The notes beneath the pieces were generated by a model. The model did not search any database. It was given only the letters and a program-made list of their open reading frames with translations, and was not told the origin of the DNA. Shown one piece after another: positions 13,268-26,090 of a DNA stretch of 64,000 nt. Positions within the stretch are counted from its first letter, which is position 1. The number at the start of each line of letters is the position of its first letter. A program made the translations under genes and the position numbers. Source of the stretch: Anisakis pegreffii (Eukaryota > Nematoda > Chromadorea > Rhabditida > Anisakidae); contig JAPYMA010001806.1 of assembly GCA_035041965.1 (NCBI GenBank), positions 118,728-182,727 of the forward strand. The letters run 5' to 3'.

Positions 13268-13452
13268 CGCAAATATTGCTCTTTTTGACAAAACTTTTAC
13301 CATATTTCATGACGTTATTCAGTTTATTTCTGTTCACTGAAGCTATTGTTTTGTTATGGTTCTATCGTTTGATTGTCTTTTGAATAAATAATCTACGCCT
13401 TTTTGCCTCGTCAGACAAATTCGTTGAATGTATTCGGCGCTTTTTGCAATTA

Positions 13453-16400
13453 TCAAGTCAAAATAAACAAAATTCTCGAACCGGTATTTTGACATGATCC
13501 GTTTTCGAGTGCTGTACCGAACGGACACGTACAGTAACCGCTGATACATAAAGATCCATGAGTGCATTGCTGTGAAAAGGCACAAGGGCTATTCGGTGCC
13601 GTGAGTGGATAACAATTCCCTCCGATGGCCACTTGATCCTTTACGCAAGCTATGCTCTGAAAAGTATTTTTCGTTACACCACTTCAGAATCGTATCGTAT
13701 TGTAACATTCGACTTGAGTATTCAATAGTGGAATTAAATGACCGATTTCAATTCAATACGGTTCTGATTATTAGAAATCGCATCATGTCTTTATCATAAC
13801 ATCAATTGTTTGAATCGAGCAGCAAACATAGCACTGAACGTCAATTGGATATCAATTGGATACTTACACCTTGAGATCGCCTGCAGATATTGTTTGTATT
13901 CTGGAAACCAGGCGGACACTGACAGAATTGCGCGATACAGATGGAGAACGCCATACACTGCGATGAATCGCTGCAAAATTGACCATAACCGACCAACGGA
14001 AGGCAATCTTTTCTTTCGGGAACGTAAACCGTTGACGCAGGACAGTTAAAATCAGTGGCTTTCACGCAAGTCGAACCCATGAATACGGTTCCTGCCTTAC
14101 ATTGGCACGTGCTGCCTTCACTACTTGATACTGATTTACACTCAGCTGATTCTGAAATGACAATTCCTATATTTATTGTTAATTGAAGATTCATTCATTT
14201 GTTTCATAAGACTGAAACTTGCCTAGCATACCGGTGTTGTTATGCTGATGCGTTCGGTTGTGCTGCGTATTTCATTCATAGAATTGCTCTGTTTATGTCA
14301 AAATGATAAACATTTCAGTATGATTGGTCGGAACTTTTTTTGGGAACAAATGATCTTGATTGATCGTAATCATATTATTCGGAGAATCATTGTTATTTTG
14401 GGTGAGACTTCAGGCAAAACTTATTTGACTTAAAATTTCCTTTCCTTTATAATTTCTTGACTTATAATATTCTTTCCCAGTTCTTCTGAGAACGCGAAAA
14501 AAAACAGTAAGCGTTTAAAACGGAACCAATGCATTGTGTGTCCAAGTTGCATCGCATGCCAATCGAAACAGAATCCAGACAAACTCCATTATTGGCCACT
14601 TGATATGGTTGACAGTTCACATTCTCGGTACATTGTCCATTCTTATTAATCGATCCTGTGGGGCACATGCACACATTTTGCTTACACAACGAACCACCTT
14701 CACATTGCTCATCATAAATGCAACGTTCGCTTATCCTTGCCTAAAACACGTCTCATTGCAAAGATCCTCCCTCTGACGGTCCATCCAAGGATACAACTTA
14801 TTTTCGCTGGCGAGTTCATGAACTATTTTGAAGTGTCACCTTGTCGAAACACTGTTCTGCTATCGGCACTTGAGTTGGCGGACATCTGGCCGACATTTCG
14901 CGACAAAAATCATGCGTTTGAACCGAATCCTCAGGACATTCACACTTGCCCAACTCACAGAATGAACCGCCAAGACATTGTTGCGAGTGTTGACACTGTT
15001 CACCAATTTGAGATGTGCTATAGCAACGCTCTTGAATACGAATTTGATTCATAGGGCATTCGCCAGTCGAATTCAAGCAACGATTTCCTTCAACCGCGCT
15101 GCCCATCTCACAACCACAATAATTGTTCAAGCATGTTGAGCCACCTTGGCATTGCTCATTGAATATACAGTAATGGCCAATGTACGCCTTGGTGTAGCAG
15201 TAGTCATTGATACGCACCTCAAAGCAATCAGAGTAACACGATCGCATTGAATTTCGTTCAATAACAGATATGACTTGTCACTTGAATTGTTTCAGTTTAA
15301 CATCCGAAAGCATCAAATAAATGTTCAAATTCCTGCATCGATATAAGTCGTCACTGGGAAAATGATATGAAAATCTTGAAAGTAACCCCACAATTATGAA
15401 AGCGTGATAAGACGATCTGAAAAATGAGTTTCAGTTACCTCGTTCGATCTACACAAATCGGTTGTTCGTTCAATTTCCAATTTCAAGCAATAACCCTTCA
15501 CGTTCGTATAGCCATATGAGCATTCACAGGTTCCTGATCAGAACAATGTCTTCAGGAATTTTGACACGATCAACAGTTCAAACGGATAATTTCAGTTAAA
15601 AATTCCCATTCAAAACGTGATAAACTTGATTCTTATTATAGCCATTTTCGTCTTAAAACATTTCAAAACGATACAATACGTCTCATTTTTGACGGATCAT
15701 CGCGTTTTGATATTTTTCACAAATCGTCACAGGAACAAACCTTTGGGACATGTAGACATGGACAGGCATTGCTGATTAACGACGCAACTACCACCTGGTT
15801 TCGAGTAGTCCAAGCATTCGTCATCAATTTCCAGTTGAGTGGCCTTACAGTGCAGTGACGCTTTCACCGGAACGCAATGACTGAAGAAATAATTGCCATT
15901 TCTATGAACTGACTTGAAATTTTGTCAGTTATACAATGAGGATGTTGTTTTAAAATGCGAATATAGTCGGATTCAAAATACTGTCTATTTGAGAAGCATT
16001 GCAATGTTTTTACCCGTTCAGCTTTCTGGTCCCAAACGGACAAAGGCAAACGCTATTGATGCAGTTCGATTCGTCCAAGCATTGCTCCTCAATCATGCAA
16101 CTGTTACCAGGGATCACTCGTTCCACACAAGTACCGTTCAGCTGAATTCACCACTTTCAACAGGCATAAAATATTACAATTAGGAAGAATTTCATCGCTT
16201 TTCGTTGTTCCCATCATAATTGGGAATGAATGGAGTCCGTTGAGTTTATAAAATTCTTGTAAGAGAAAATTCAAAAGAATCGAATTGAGAAAACGTTACC
16301 GGTACTTGATCATCTGCACAGCTCAGAGTTCCGTTATTTATACGGCAATTACCATTGGTCGCCTGAATAAAATTATTAATTTGCATTCAACACAACAGAT

Positions 16401-18523
16401 GAATTGTATATTTTAATGGTTCTTTTTCCACGAAGAGCATTTCGCTTTCGCATCCAACACATCCTTTGTCAGAATAGCTGTTCATCAGAATCGAACAGTG
16501 TAGTTTCGTTAAAACTGGATAATGAAGATGAGTTAAAATATGCTTAAGAACTACCTGAGTACCATAAGGGCATTGACATAGCGCTGCATAAGTACAATCT
16601 GCTCCACCCATGCACTGATCTGTGATGTGACAATAGCCACCGATCGGTACCTTGTCATAACATCGTCCATTTGAGCCGGCCTAAATGGGAAATCGCACGG
16701 GTGAGATATCAGAAAATTTATTTTGCTTATCCATTGCTTCGGTGTATTATTCTGTTTGAAATTTCAGAGAAGTTGTTAAAGAATTCGATAAAAAATTTTT
16801 TGGCATCCCTTAGTCACTTCAGAGCAGATGAAATCTGAATCGCTGTCACAGTCCCAGGCGCTGACTTTTGTTGTTATCTGATAGAAGAATACCATGTGAT
16901 GATGAGGCAAATACGAGACGATATCGACCTAATTGATGGTATGGAAATTGATCTATTGAGATGATCTTGTCAATGGATTTAAAACATTCAGTCAATCTGT
17001 TTGAGGTCATACCTGATTATGTGTACAATTGCCTTCATGATAGCAATAAGCGTTCTGCAGCTCCAGAAGTTCAGTATCTGGTGGGCATGAACAATATCCG
17101 TTGATGCATACCGAACCACCAAGGCATTGCTCACTGTGTTGACAATAACCGCCCGGCTTTTGAATAGCCACACATTGTCCATTCAAATCAATCTGTAATT
17201 CATTCTTTCACTTTTGATGTTTTCCCTTTCAGGAGGATTCACTATTCATGGCTTACTAACATCGCCTGATGAAATGCCGTGCAAGGAACTGGAAAATTCG
17301 AGGTCAATTGGTTCAGCGTAAGCTAGCTGAACCGATTGACCTCTTAATTGGAAACTTTGAAGTTATGGGCTAGCAAACAACGATATGTTTAAGCTGAGCT
17401 CGGCGATGGCTCGCGTCTGTTGGCAGATAGGATTATACTAACCCAGTGATTCTCACAGGGGATAAAATTACCCATTTTGGGTAATTCGGTGATGTCAGGG
17501 TGGAATGGAGGGGGTCGGGAATTAGTATCTCACGCAGTTGTCATGTTATGATAGAACGCCATTGTGATGGTGTTTTTTGACTCGGGTATGTGGTTAGTTC
17601 ATGGTAACACTCTTCATTCTCCTATTTTCTAATTGTAAGTATCATTAACTCGTAAGGGCCTGACAGGAATTTCATTTGTTTTAATACGGTTTTCATTCTT
17701 TTTCTTGCTGCTATAATCACTCTCATAGCTTTCATCACCAAAAATGTTCTCTTCTGCTAATTTCTCATTCATTTCACTCAACAATTAAAGTCAATCTCTC
17801 ATTCTATCGAATACACTCTACAATTGATCATTTGACTGTTGGGCAATGATATTCGATTGCTGTATTGTTGATTTCGGCTGTCAACATTCGTCAACATATC
17901 TAGTAAATAGTATATGCTACAGAATAAGAAATTGATTCGAACTGTGAAATGAAATGAGGCGAAGTGAATGAGAAAAACTCATCAAGAGAACGATATTCTC
18001 ATGCAACAGCTATGAGAGTGAATACAACACGTCGGAAAAGAATGAGAATCGATCTAAATCAATTTGAAGTGAGCGTGTCATAGATAATAGCTTATCGATT
18101 GCAATCATGAGCAGCGCCACGGTCTAGGACATTAATTTCTTTCGTGCCGCTGAGAAATTTTCGGACCGGTTCCCGTTTGTTACTGACGTTTTACCTTGAA
18201 ATAGTAAGTCCTTTTATCAAAGAGGATAACGGCGGCCTGTCAGATCATCAACAGAGGTATTGGAGCACACGAACGTAAGAACCACTGCACTAACCGATTC
18301 GGCTTCATTACAACGATCAGTGAAAGTGAGCTTTCGACAGTATCCATCAATGTGATTCAAACCCTCTGGACACATACAGAATGCATTCGTGCACGAGGCA
18401 CCATCAACGCATTGAGCATTCTCGACGCATGCATCACCGGGTGCCACTAAATTCAAGCATGATCCATTGGCGAAGATTTGACCAAACTGACAAACTGAGG
18501 TCGTAGTTGTGGTTGGCTTACAC
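13453..18523 (-). CDS. Multi-EB-module cysteine-rich protein, 11 modules (5' end missing)
   Basis: Eleven exons are visible: 18295-18523, 17013-17192, 16555-16680, 16300-16362, 16014-16141, 15741-15880, 15439-15533, 14840-15217, 14527-14740, 13868-14151 and 13453-13656. All phases agree and the joined frame gives 679 codons including the stop. I count 11 copies of the nematode EB module, a Cys-rich unit of about 50 residues with spacing like C-x6-C-x-x-QC-x-GG-x-C-x-N-x-x-C-x-C-P, for example GEQCQHSQQCLGGSFC and GGYCQHSEQCLGGSVC. EB modules are found in secreted or cell-surface nematode proteins; function is unknown. Exon 1 starts after ATTTCAG in phase 2 with a Thr run (PTTTTTS), so at least one upstream exon with the signal peptide is not found. 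The ninth module is split by a weak GTTCCG donor. The adjacent 3-module gene just upstream could be part of the same gene, but its last exon ends in TAA. Confidence 0.85.
17300..17343. repeat. 18-bp-arm hairpin in EB-gene intron 1
   Basis: Arms at 17300-17317 and 17326-17343 are complementary at 17 of 18 positions (one G-T type mismatch), separated by an 8-base loop. It sits in the 1.1-kb intron between the first two visible exons of the 11-module EB gene. Confidence 0.85.
17444..17560. mobile_element. Possible hAT-type transposon end
   Basis: The start CAGTGATTCTCAC followed by GGGG and the palindrome at 17468-17484 resembles the terminal inverted repeats of hAT elements (CAGTG-x-TTCTCAA type). 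I did not find the opposite end or an 8-bp target duplication, so it is at best a fragment. Confidence 0.3.
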
Positions 18524-19571
18524 CTGAAATTGACAAAGTTCAATGAGGACGATCGGAAGATCCTGATGATTCAGTCATACCTAGATAATTCTTTCGACAC
18601 TTCACTCTTTCGCAAGCAAGCTTGTTAGATTGCTGATAGATTTGGAGTGAGTATCCCCTAACTGTGATCTTTATCACTGAACAGGGCATTTTTCACTGCT
18701 ACGCACCAAAATCATGCTAGTACCATAGAAATCACATATCTACCGTAGAACAAATGTCATGTCAAAGAATTGTTATTATTAACTGTATATATGGAAAGTA
18801 TTAGTGCTTGTCTTCAGACGCGCATTCTATCCGGAATCCACTTGAAATGGAGACCACATACGCCAGGAACCGCCAGTGTGAGACATTTTGTTGAGAATCA
18901 TTTGACTCAAATACATTTTCAGTGGTATATGCATGGAATAAATTCGTTGACAAAAACATTTTAACAAGTGATAGTAATTGTATTAAGCAGAAGGTAACGA
19001 ATTTAATTAATATTTGTGGTTAGTTCATGAGTGGATTTGTCGCAAAACATGATTCCAATACATGAAATTGTGATTCCTATGCTGCTTTCAAACGACTTTT
19101 GTTACGTGGACATGTTAAAAAGATCATATTAATGGGGTTATTAAAGCATTAGTATTAATCGTAATCAAAGGTTTCAAAAAATATTATAACCAGTGAAAAT
19201 GATGAGCGAAGTGAGAAAACATTCAAATAACAGGGAAAAACACTTTATTCATGCAAAAGTTTCTTTCTTGTTTGACAATAAAACCGGGTAACTGTAATTA
19301 AGATCACGTCTAAGAGTACATCAGCCATATTAGTTGAAAGAATTCCCGTATTCATTGGAATCGGAGAAGGAAATCGTGAAGGAGATGCAAGTGTGCATAA
19401 GCATTATGGGTAATGATTCAGGTTACAAGTAGTCGCAATGATATCATGAAAGAATATGTTATCAGCCAAAAGGAGAAGAGATTTTCGAGAAAGATAGTCG
19501 TCGTCAAGAACAAATGCGAACAGCTGTTGCTGAAGCTGATTTCAAATGTTGCAATTTAAACCGAATGTATA
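18524..19571. other. Gap between the two EB genes, unresolved 5' exon(s)
   Basis: The missing first exon(s) of the 11-module EB gene should lie here on the minus strand. Near 18800-18875 one minus frame reads CLTLAVPGVC, similar to the CLNLVAPGDAC segment of module 1, and might be a remnant or an unrecognised exon. No signal peptide exon was found. Confidence 0.35.
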
Positions 19572-21403
19572 TTAAACGCACACGTCATTGATTAGTGTGG
19601 TTTTCGGAGGACATTTGCATTCAGCGTTCATGCAGTCGGATCCACCGATACACTGGGCGTCAAGTTGACAGTTCTGGCCAGGTTTTGAAAGGTTATAGCA
19701 ACGATTCTGAACGAAAATTTGATGATTCGTGCAATTTCCATTCTGTTCAACGCATCTTCCAATAATATCATTTGACCCTGAAATTTCCATAAGCATCGCT
19801 ACAAAAATTATGACCACTCTTGTTTATGATTCAAATTATTGTTCCATTGATATTTCCCAATCAACAGTGGATCATCTTTAAAGTGGATGATCAACATAAA
19901 CACGAGTGATAGAAGTGTGCCCTGAGAAGAACCTCAGCCAAAGCCTAGATATGCAGCTCAGTCGTCGTCCTTCGCGACGGAGCGCGAAAGAGACGATTCT
20001 TGAGGGACACCAAAGTGATATGTGATCTGTACTTGAGCTGTATATGCATAAGATGTACACGGATATCATGCACTATCGATTCGGATGATGAAACTTAACT
20101 TTCGTATATCTCATTTGGAGGATCTCCTCCCTTTTGTGTTTGTATCTTATGAATGCTTTGTGTTTCGATATATAATACAGTGCTATTACAAAATAAACGC
20201 CGAAATCTTCTGCGATCATCAACATGAAATAAGTTACTGTACCAAAAAAAGATTGCACTGAGTCAATCACCTGTTGGACAAACGCATCGACCATTCGAGC
20301 ACACAGCGCCTGATTTGCATTGATAGTTCGTACTGCACGCTTCACCAACTCGTACCGTCTTGTAGCATTTACCATTGAAGTAAACCTTAAAACCGTGCAC
20401 CTCTAGATCACATTTTATCTCGCACCCCCACACAATTATGATCAGACCGAACGCAAGGTTTTTAGTGAAGTCGCATCTTGATTTCTGGATTCCATCAGAA
20501 GATTATGGATGCTGGCTAGAATTTACCTGGCGTTTACATTCTCTCACTGATTTCTCAAAAGTTTTAGAAATTTTTCTAGTTGTGTGTATGTCTTCCAGAA
20601 TTTCAACACCCTTCCCATTGTTCCCCAATGCTTTTCGTTGTTTTTATCCTTTGTCATGAATTTATCAACCACTTCCTTCTTCTTTACCTTGTTGTAAGCT
20701 AATCACTTATATCTTTGGGATTTCGTCTGTCTGCCGAAGAGCAAACGAGGGAAATTGATGCAGCGCTATTTTATTCTGAAACAATATCTCAATTCTTTGA
20801 TGAGCAGTAGGAATTAAAGTTTGCAACCTGCTCTCCTTGTAAGCAAAAGCCATCATTTTTAACGCATCTTCCACCGAGTATCACTTCATTACCGTCACAT
20901 TCGCACACTTCCGAATGACATTTCTGCCCACCGAGACATTGATAATCCGTTGAACAAACGTTGCCAGTACCTTCAAATTAATGATTTCGACTCTCCGGTG
21001 ATATCTGGCTTTAAAATGAAGAGTGTACAGTTTTCACCTCAAATTCGCTCTTATTATAAGAGGAGATTTGAAATTAAACTTTTTATCAACAAGGCATGCA
21101 CAATTGGATTGTGAGATGATAGCAACTGAAGTTAAATTAAACTTAAATGGTTGCTGTTTTCATCAGATTTCAAAAACGAAACCGACAACAATGGGAACGA
21201 GCAATTTTTGAACCGAAGAAATGACTTGTGCATTTGATCAAAATTGATCAAAATTTTGATCAAAAATATGTACACTTTCGAATTGTTATGAAATATCGCA
21301 TTATGCAATGTTCCCAAGCCAACGAACATTGCCGAAACTAACCAGATATCTGCAGAATGACGAAATTCAGAAGGAAGATGCATCGAAACTTAAGGTGAGC
21401 CAT
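19572..21403 (-). CDS. Secreted three-EB-module protein (4 exons, 174 aa)
   Basis: Exons 21343-21403, 20828-20970, 20271-20385 and 19572-19777; phases 1, 0 and 1 all match and the frame ends in TAA. Exon 1 encodes a signal peptide (MAHLKFRCIFLLNFVILQIS) followed directly by three EB modules: NVCSTDYQCLGGQKC, EACSTNYQCKSGAVC and QNCQLDAQCIGGSDC with their flanking cysteines. Length and architecture fit a small secreted EB protein. Two introns end in AAG rather than CAG. The neighbour downstream on the same strand is a much longer EB protein, so the pair probably arose by local duplication. An alternative is that both belong to one large gene with an alternative last exon here. Confidence 0.85.
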
Positions 21404-22182
21404 TGTGCAGAGTTGAGGAACGTTTTAGTCGAATGAATTTTAAATTGTAACCAAATGAGGAGCTAGGTTACTGAATAAAAGTGGCGTACTTAGAGCCACG
21501 CAAAATAATCGCTCCACTGAACTAACAATGAAATACCGTTCGACTGTGTGTGTGTATGTGTGTGTGTGAATCGCGACGTCGATCGGTTCAAGCACAAAAC
21601 GCCTCTGAAGTTTACACAGCTGTCGTCAATCCAGTGGCTGATATGGTTTTTAGATGAGCATTTTATTAACAAAATATAGCTGAGCATACCTCAGCTGAGC
21701 ATATCGTATGCAAAATTGTTCATTCCTCATCGGTAGCGATCACTAGTTTGGTCAAAGATATGATACGAAGACAGTTTCGGATTTACAGCTCTGTCCATTG
21801 AATGAAACCTGCATAATTTTGGTCAGCAGCATCATCATATCATGCAGTCATGACAGTTATTATATGTCAAATGCAATAGTCAACACCAAATTGCTCAGAT
21901 TCAATTTCAACCACGAGCCATTGTACAGCCTTGAGCACAGTCTGGTAGCAATACACTTAATTGCGCTTCGTTAACATTGGCTAGATTCATAAGTCTTACG
22001 AATATTTATCATTTTATAACGTACAGAAAGTAATAAACATAAAAATTCATTCATAACAAAATTACTTTTGCATATAACATGATCAGATTATACAATAAAA
22101 GAAGATTTTCAATGAAAATTTAACAGTTGAGCGATATGAGATCAAAAAACAAGAGGTTTTTTGAGATCATGAGAACATCCAT
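21404..22182. other. Intergenic region between TWK channel 3' end and EB gene
   Basis: No coding signal. Contains a short (TG)n tract at 21545-21568. It should hold the promoter of the three-module EB gene and the 3' flank of the TWK gene. Confidence 0.6.
21545..21568. repeat. (TG)n microsatellite
   Basis: Twenty-four bases of TG dinucleotides with one interruption. Confidence 0.9.
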
Positions 22183-25100
22183 TCATTCTTCATAGTCTTC
22201 ATCTTCTCTCGACTTGAATTTGTTCGCCAACCAGCTGACTTTATTTACAACCTTAAAAATATCTCTAATATGAAACCGTTTCAATTGCTGTCAGCTTAAA
22301 ATTAATCAAAATAATTTATTTCAAATGAAATACGCAATATGCATCGAGATTCTCAATCGGACACATGAAAAATGTTTCTTCCAGACTGTCTTAAACTATA
22401 TTCAGTCACAGAGATGGAATGAAAAGTTCTCCTTGAATGGTTCATAAGAAACCATGGAGGATATCTGAATATGTGGTTATCCCGCTGAATACTCGAATTC
22501 GTTTCCATGCAATCACCAAAAAGAATAATAAACCTCTTCCTGCGCAAGATTGAAGCACATGGCGAGAAGCGCCATTCCAAACATCAGATACACTGATGTG
22601 ATAACAAGCTTTTCTTGTGCCTCTTTATCGTTACCCACTGATGCACCCGGAAATTTATCACCAAATCCTGAAGAACCAAATAAACTGATATATTAACTCA
22701 CGGGTTTCTATGGGATTTAAGCTGACTGGTATGATTGTGTAAACTGAGAAAGAAGTACGTACTTATCGCTCGTTTATGAAAAATTCGAAAAGTTTTATCA
22801 TTCGCATGAAGTGCGAAAAGAATATCAAAATGAGGAATCATTGAAGGGAATTGAGGATTTGATTCTCATCAATAATAAAATTCAATTCATATTTTCCTCA
22901 CAAAACCAGTGCAATATTTCACTGTTCCACTAAAAATAGCAATAATCTTAAAAAATTTCAGCTATCAATCAACTCATCCAAATGAATGTTTCACATAAAA
23001 CTGCAGTGACAATGAGTAATTTGACTAAAGTGCATCGAATCTGCATTCGAAACCAAAACAGAACAAGTTCGAAAGCAAATTAAGAGAAGAGAAGAGAAAT
23101 GACAAACCGATAGTGGTGAGTGAAATGTAACAAAAATAAAAGCTATCCAAGAAAGTCCATCCTTCCCAAACACAAAATATTATTGAGCCAGCAACCAGAT
23201 AAGCGAACATCGTGAAGAAGACCAAACTTAGCGGCACTGAAATCCTTTGCAGCTGTGCTTCAACACTCTCTTTGACCTGTAATTATTAGTTATGATAATA
23301 ATCACGAATCCAATCAACGCAATCAAAATGATCGAAAAAGCATGATTGACAAGAAATTACGCTTATCAATCACTACAAAGATATCATTATTCAAGGAAGA
23401 TGAATCGTAATTAGGAATAGAATGCTGGTCTGATGCATGTATTAATAGATGTGTTGAGAGAATAATAAACGTATTAATAGAATGAAGAATTTGCTGAATG
23501 CACCTCGAGCTGATCGAGTTGTGCTTGAGCTGTCAAAATATCCTGAATATCCGGTGCCACACCAAACGAATCCAGTGATGAATCTGCTTTAACTCCCTTA
23601 ATTACGATTGTAATAATGAACATCATGACTGCTGCTATAGCTTTCATTGTTATGAAATGTTATCATTGCTATTATTATTTGAATAAATTTTAGTAGTGTC
23701 ATTCCTGTTATGATCATTGGGACCGGTGATGATACTCTCACTGACACTACCATCAGATCATTATTATGACTGTTGCTATTACTGTTTTTTTCTTGACAGT
23801 TCATTATTATGACTGTATATTGGTTTTAAGATGTTATGATTATGTCAACATATCACCAATTCCACTTGGCATCAGATCTTCAACAGGCTTTTCTTTTGAA
23901 ACCACTGCTTCAAAAAACAACACAAGGAAGAAGATTACCCTCTTCCCTCCCCGCCAAAAGAAACGCAACTCAACAAAAATTCACCCGTGCCAATCTCGAG
24001 ACCAACGAATTGGCGCGACGTATTTTTTCGGCTTTTCTCCGCTTATGCCATAAGATTAAACGATATTTCAAACGTATCGATCGTGCGTACAGAAAACGAA
24101 ATATTTTCGCCATCACATCGCCAATATTCGTCAAGAAGAGCAGCATCAAAGGTATGCCTGTAACTCGATCATTCACATATCCATACGACTTCCCCTGCAT
24201 GAGCACTCGCTTCCCCTCATTTAAACATTCCGCAAACTTGTCATTTAATCTGATTGACTAATCAAATTTGCTCATTTAATCATCAGTCCCATTATGAGTT
24301 TATGCCCGTTTATTATCGCTGGAACTTTATAGTCGTTCTCTCGCCCTCTTGCTTACTGAATAACTCCTCAGTTCAAGGTAATAGCTCTAACCATGACAGG
24401 TCAATAGTTTCGCCAGTTTATTCAGAAACTGATGCAACAAACAGGTGATTTATCTTGCCATGACTTCAGATGGCGAATCTAATAGTTCAGTCTGAATATC
24501 CCAATTTATCATGTATTCTATAGGCATATTTACAAAGAACAGCGAATTTGGTTTTCCAATTTATTCACAGTTGATTGAATACAAGGAATGAGTTGAAGTT
24601 CTCTCCAGAGAATACTCAATTGTAATAGTGCATTTGCGTAGTGAGACGACATGAAAATGTTTCCCGAATCGATTTCCTTCTAAGCAACTCAATAACTCAC
24701 AAAAATGGAACATTGCAATGCCATTGATGCTATTTATAGTATCATTATAAAAAAAGTATTTTCAAAAACCGCCTAAAGTAACAATTGACTAAACGAACCA
24801 ATAATAGCGAAGAGAATCGTCAGTGTTTTGCCAAAGTAGGTTTTGGCGGATGTGTTACCGTAACCAATAGTAGTTATTACAGTAAGCGAATACAGAAAAG
24901 CACCAGTAAACGTCCATTGTGCAGAAATTCCGAATTCCTAAAAATTCGTGGCATTGCGATGGCTATAGCCAAGTATTTTGGCCACAATTCGCAGTGGATT
25001 GATCTAATAGGAGGCGAGTTTGATCGTAAAGTTGAATGTGAGACAAGATACGAGACAAATCAACTCAAGATCTGACCTTTCCATCGTATCCCTTCTTAAT

Positions 25101-26090
25101 AGCCCACATGCATTTGTTCTGAAATCTTTTCACTTGCGCATGCACTGTCCTCTCCCATTGCGCACGATCCAATTTGTTCACCCTTTAATGTCAATAATTT
25201 AGCAGAATCAAAATTTTTGTTTCATTGGAAACGCCATTGAAAACGAACTGAGCAAATATAAATGACTAATATGACGTATATATCAGATTTTGAAAAAATC
25301 GCTTTAAAATGTGAGCAATGTTCATAATGTGCGATAATGAAATAAAAATGAAAATTCATCGCATATTAAAAGATCTCATTCAAGATCAAAACAGTCTGGT
25401 TGGTCATAGGAAACACAGGCGAAGTAAGTGAATCCACTGGGATTTCTAATACCTGAAAGTCGCATTCCATGCAATACTAACAGCCCTTTGTCGTGCTGTC
25501 GTAACTTGACTCTGAATGAACGTTTCATGAGGTCCTTCAACTGCACGAAATACAACAGCTCCGAGAAGTGCATAGCCAACAACCTGAATTCAAACCATCA
25601 CAAATTTCACCAGTTTGGATCAGTCCGTATCTTTTGAAATTATAAAACTTCAGGCGATCCTAACCCATCACCGCTCAGCCTATTGAACCATTTTGTTCAG
25701 AATTGAATTTACATCTCATGAGTATCACACATTTATAGAATTCAATTATCACAAGCTTCCATTTGAATCGCTCACACTGATGAAACGGAATGAATTTTTC
25801 ATAGAAATATAAAAATCCATTTCGTTCATCAATTGGCCATGAAATGCTCAACAGTCAGATAAAGTCATTCATCTAAAATTCAAGCCAATCATTGAGAGTA
25901 TGGTTGCAGATCTATGAACCTATCTGTAAGTCCCTCATTGAATTGAAAACTGAAAATAATGCTAACAATCAGCAGCACATTCACTCACCAAAGCACACAG
26001 TCCCACATGTGAGAAGAAGAACGCGATAATGCGTTTAACAAGGTTAACAACACGTGTAACTTTCGATCGGCGATGATGACGTCTAGCCAT
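22183..26090 (-). CDS. twk: TWK-type two-pore-domain potassium channel (9 exons, 371 aa)
   Basis: Exons 25989-26090, 25453-25583, 25077-25182, 24799-24937, 23985-24157, 23504-23596, 23108-23276, 22534-22667 and 22183-22251. All eight junction phases match and the exons total 372 codons with the stop. The protein has the family layout: short basic N-terminus, TM1 about residues 26-50, extracellular cap, pore 1 with filter TTIGYGN (residues 135-141), TM2 ending [10 protein letters not shown], basic cytoplasmic loop, TM3 about 262-283, pore 2 with filter TTIGFGD (302-308), TM4 ([16 protein letters not shown]) and a short acidic tail. Such channels carry background K+ current at the plasma membrane of neurons and muscle. 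Both filters are intact, so it should be functional. Which of the many nematode TWK subfamilies it belongs to cannot be decided here. Three introns end in AAG. Confidence 0.95.

Noticed and set aside
15218..15247. Upstream extension of EB exon 8 starting at a Met (MRSCYSDCFE)
   Set aside because: The phase of the previous exon and the module spacing fit a GAG acceptor at 15218 better, so the Met is intronic.
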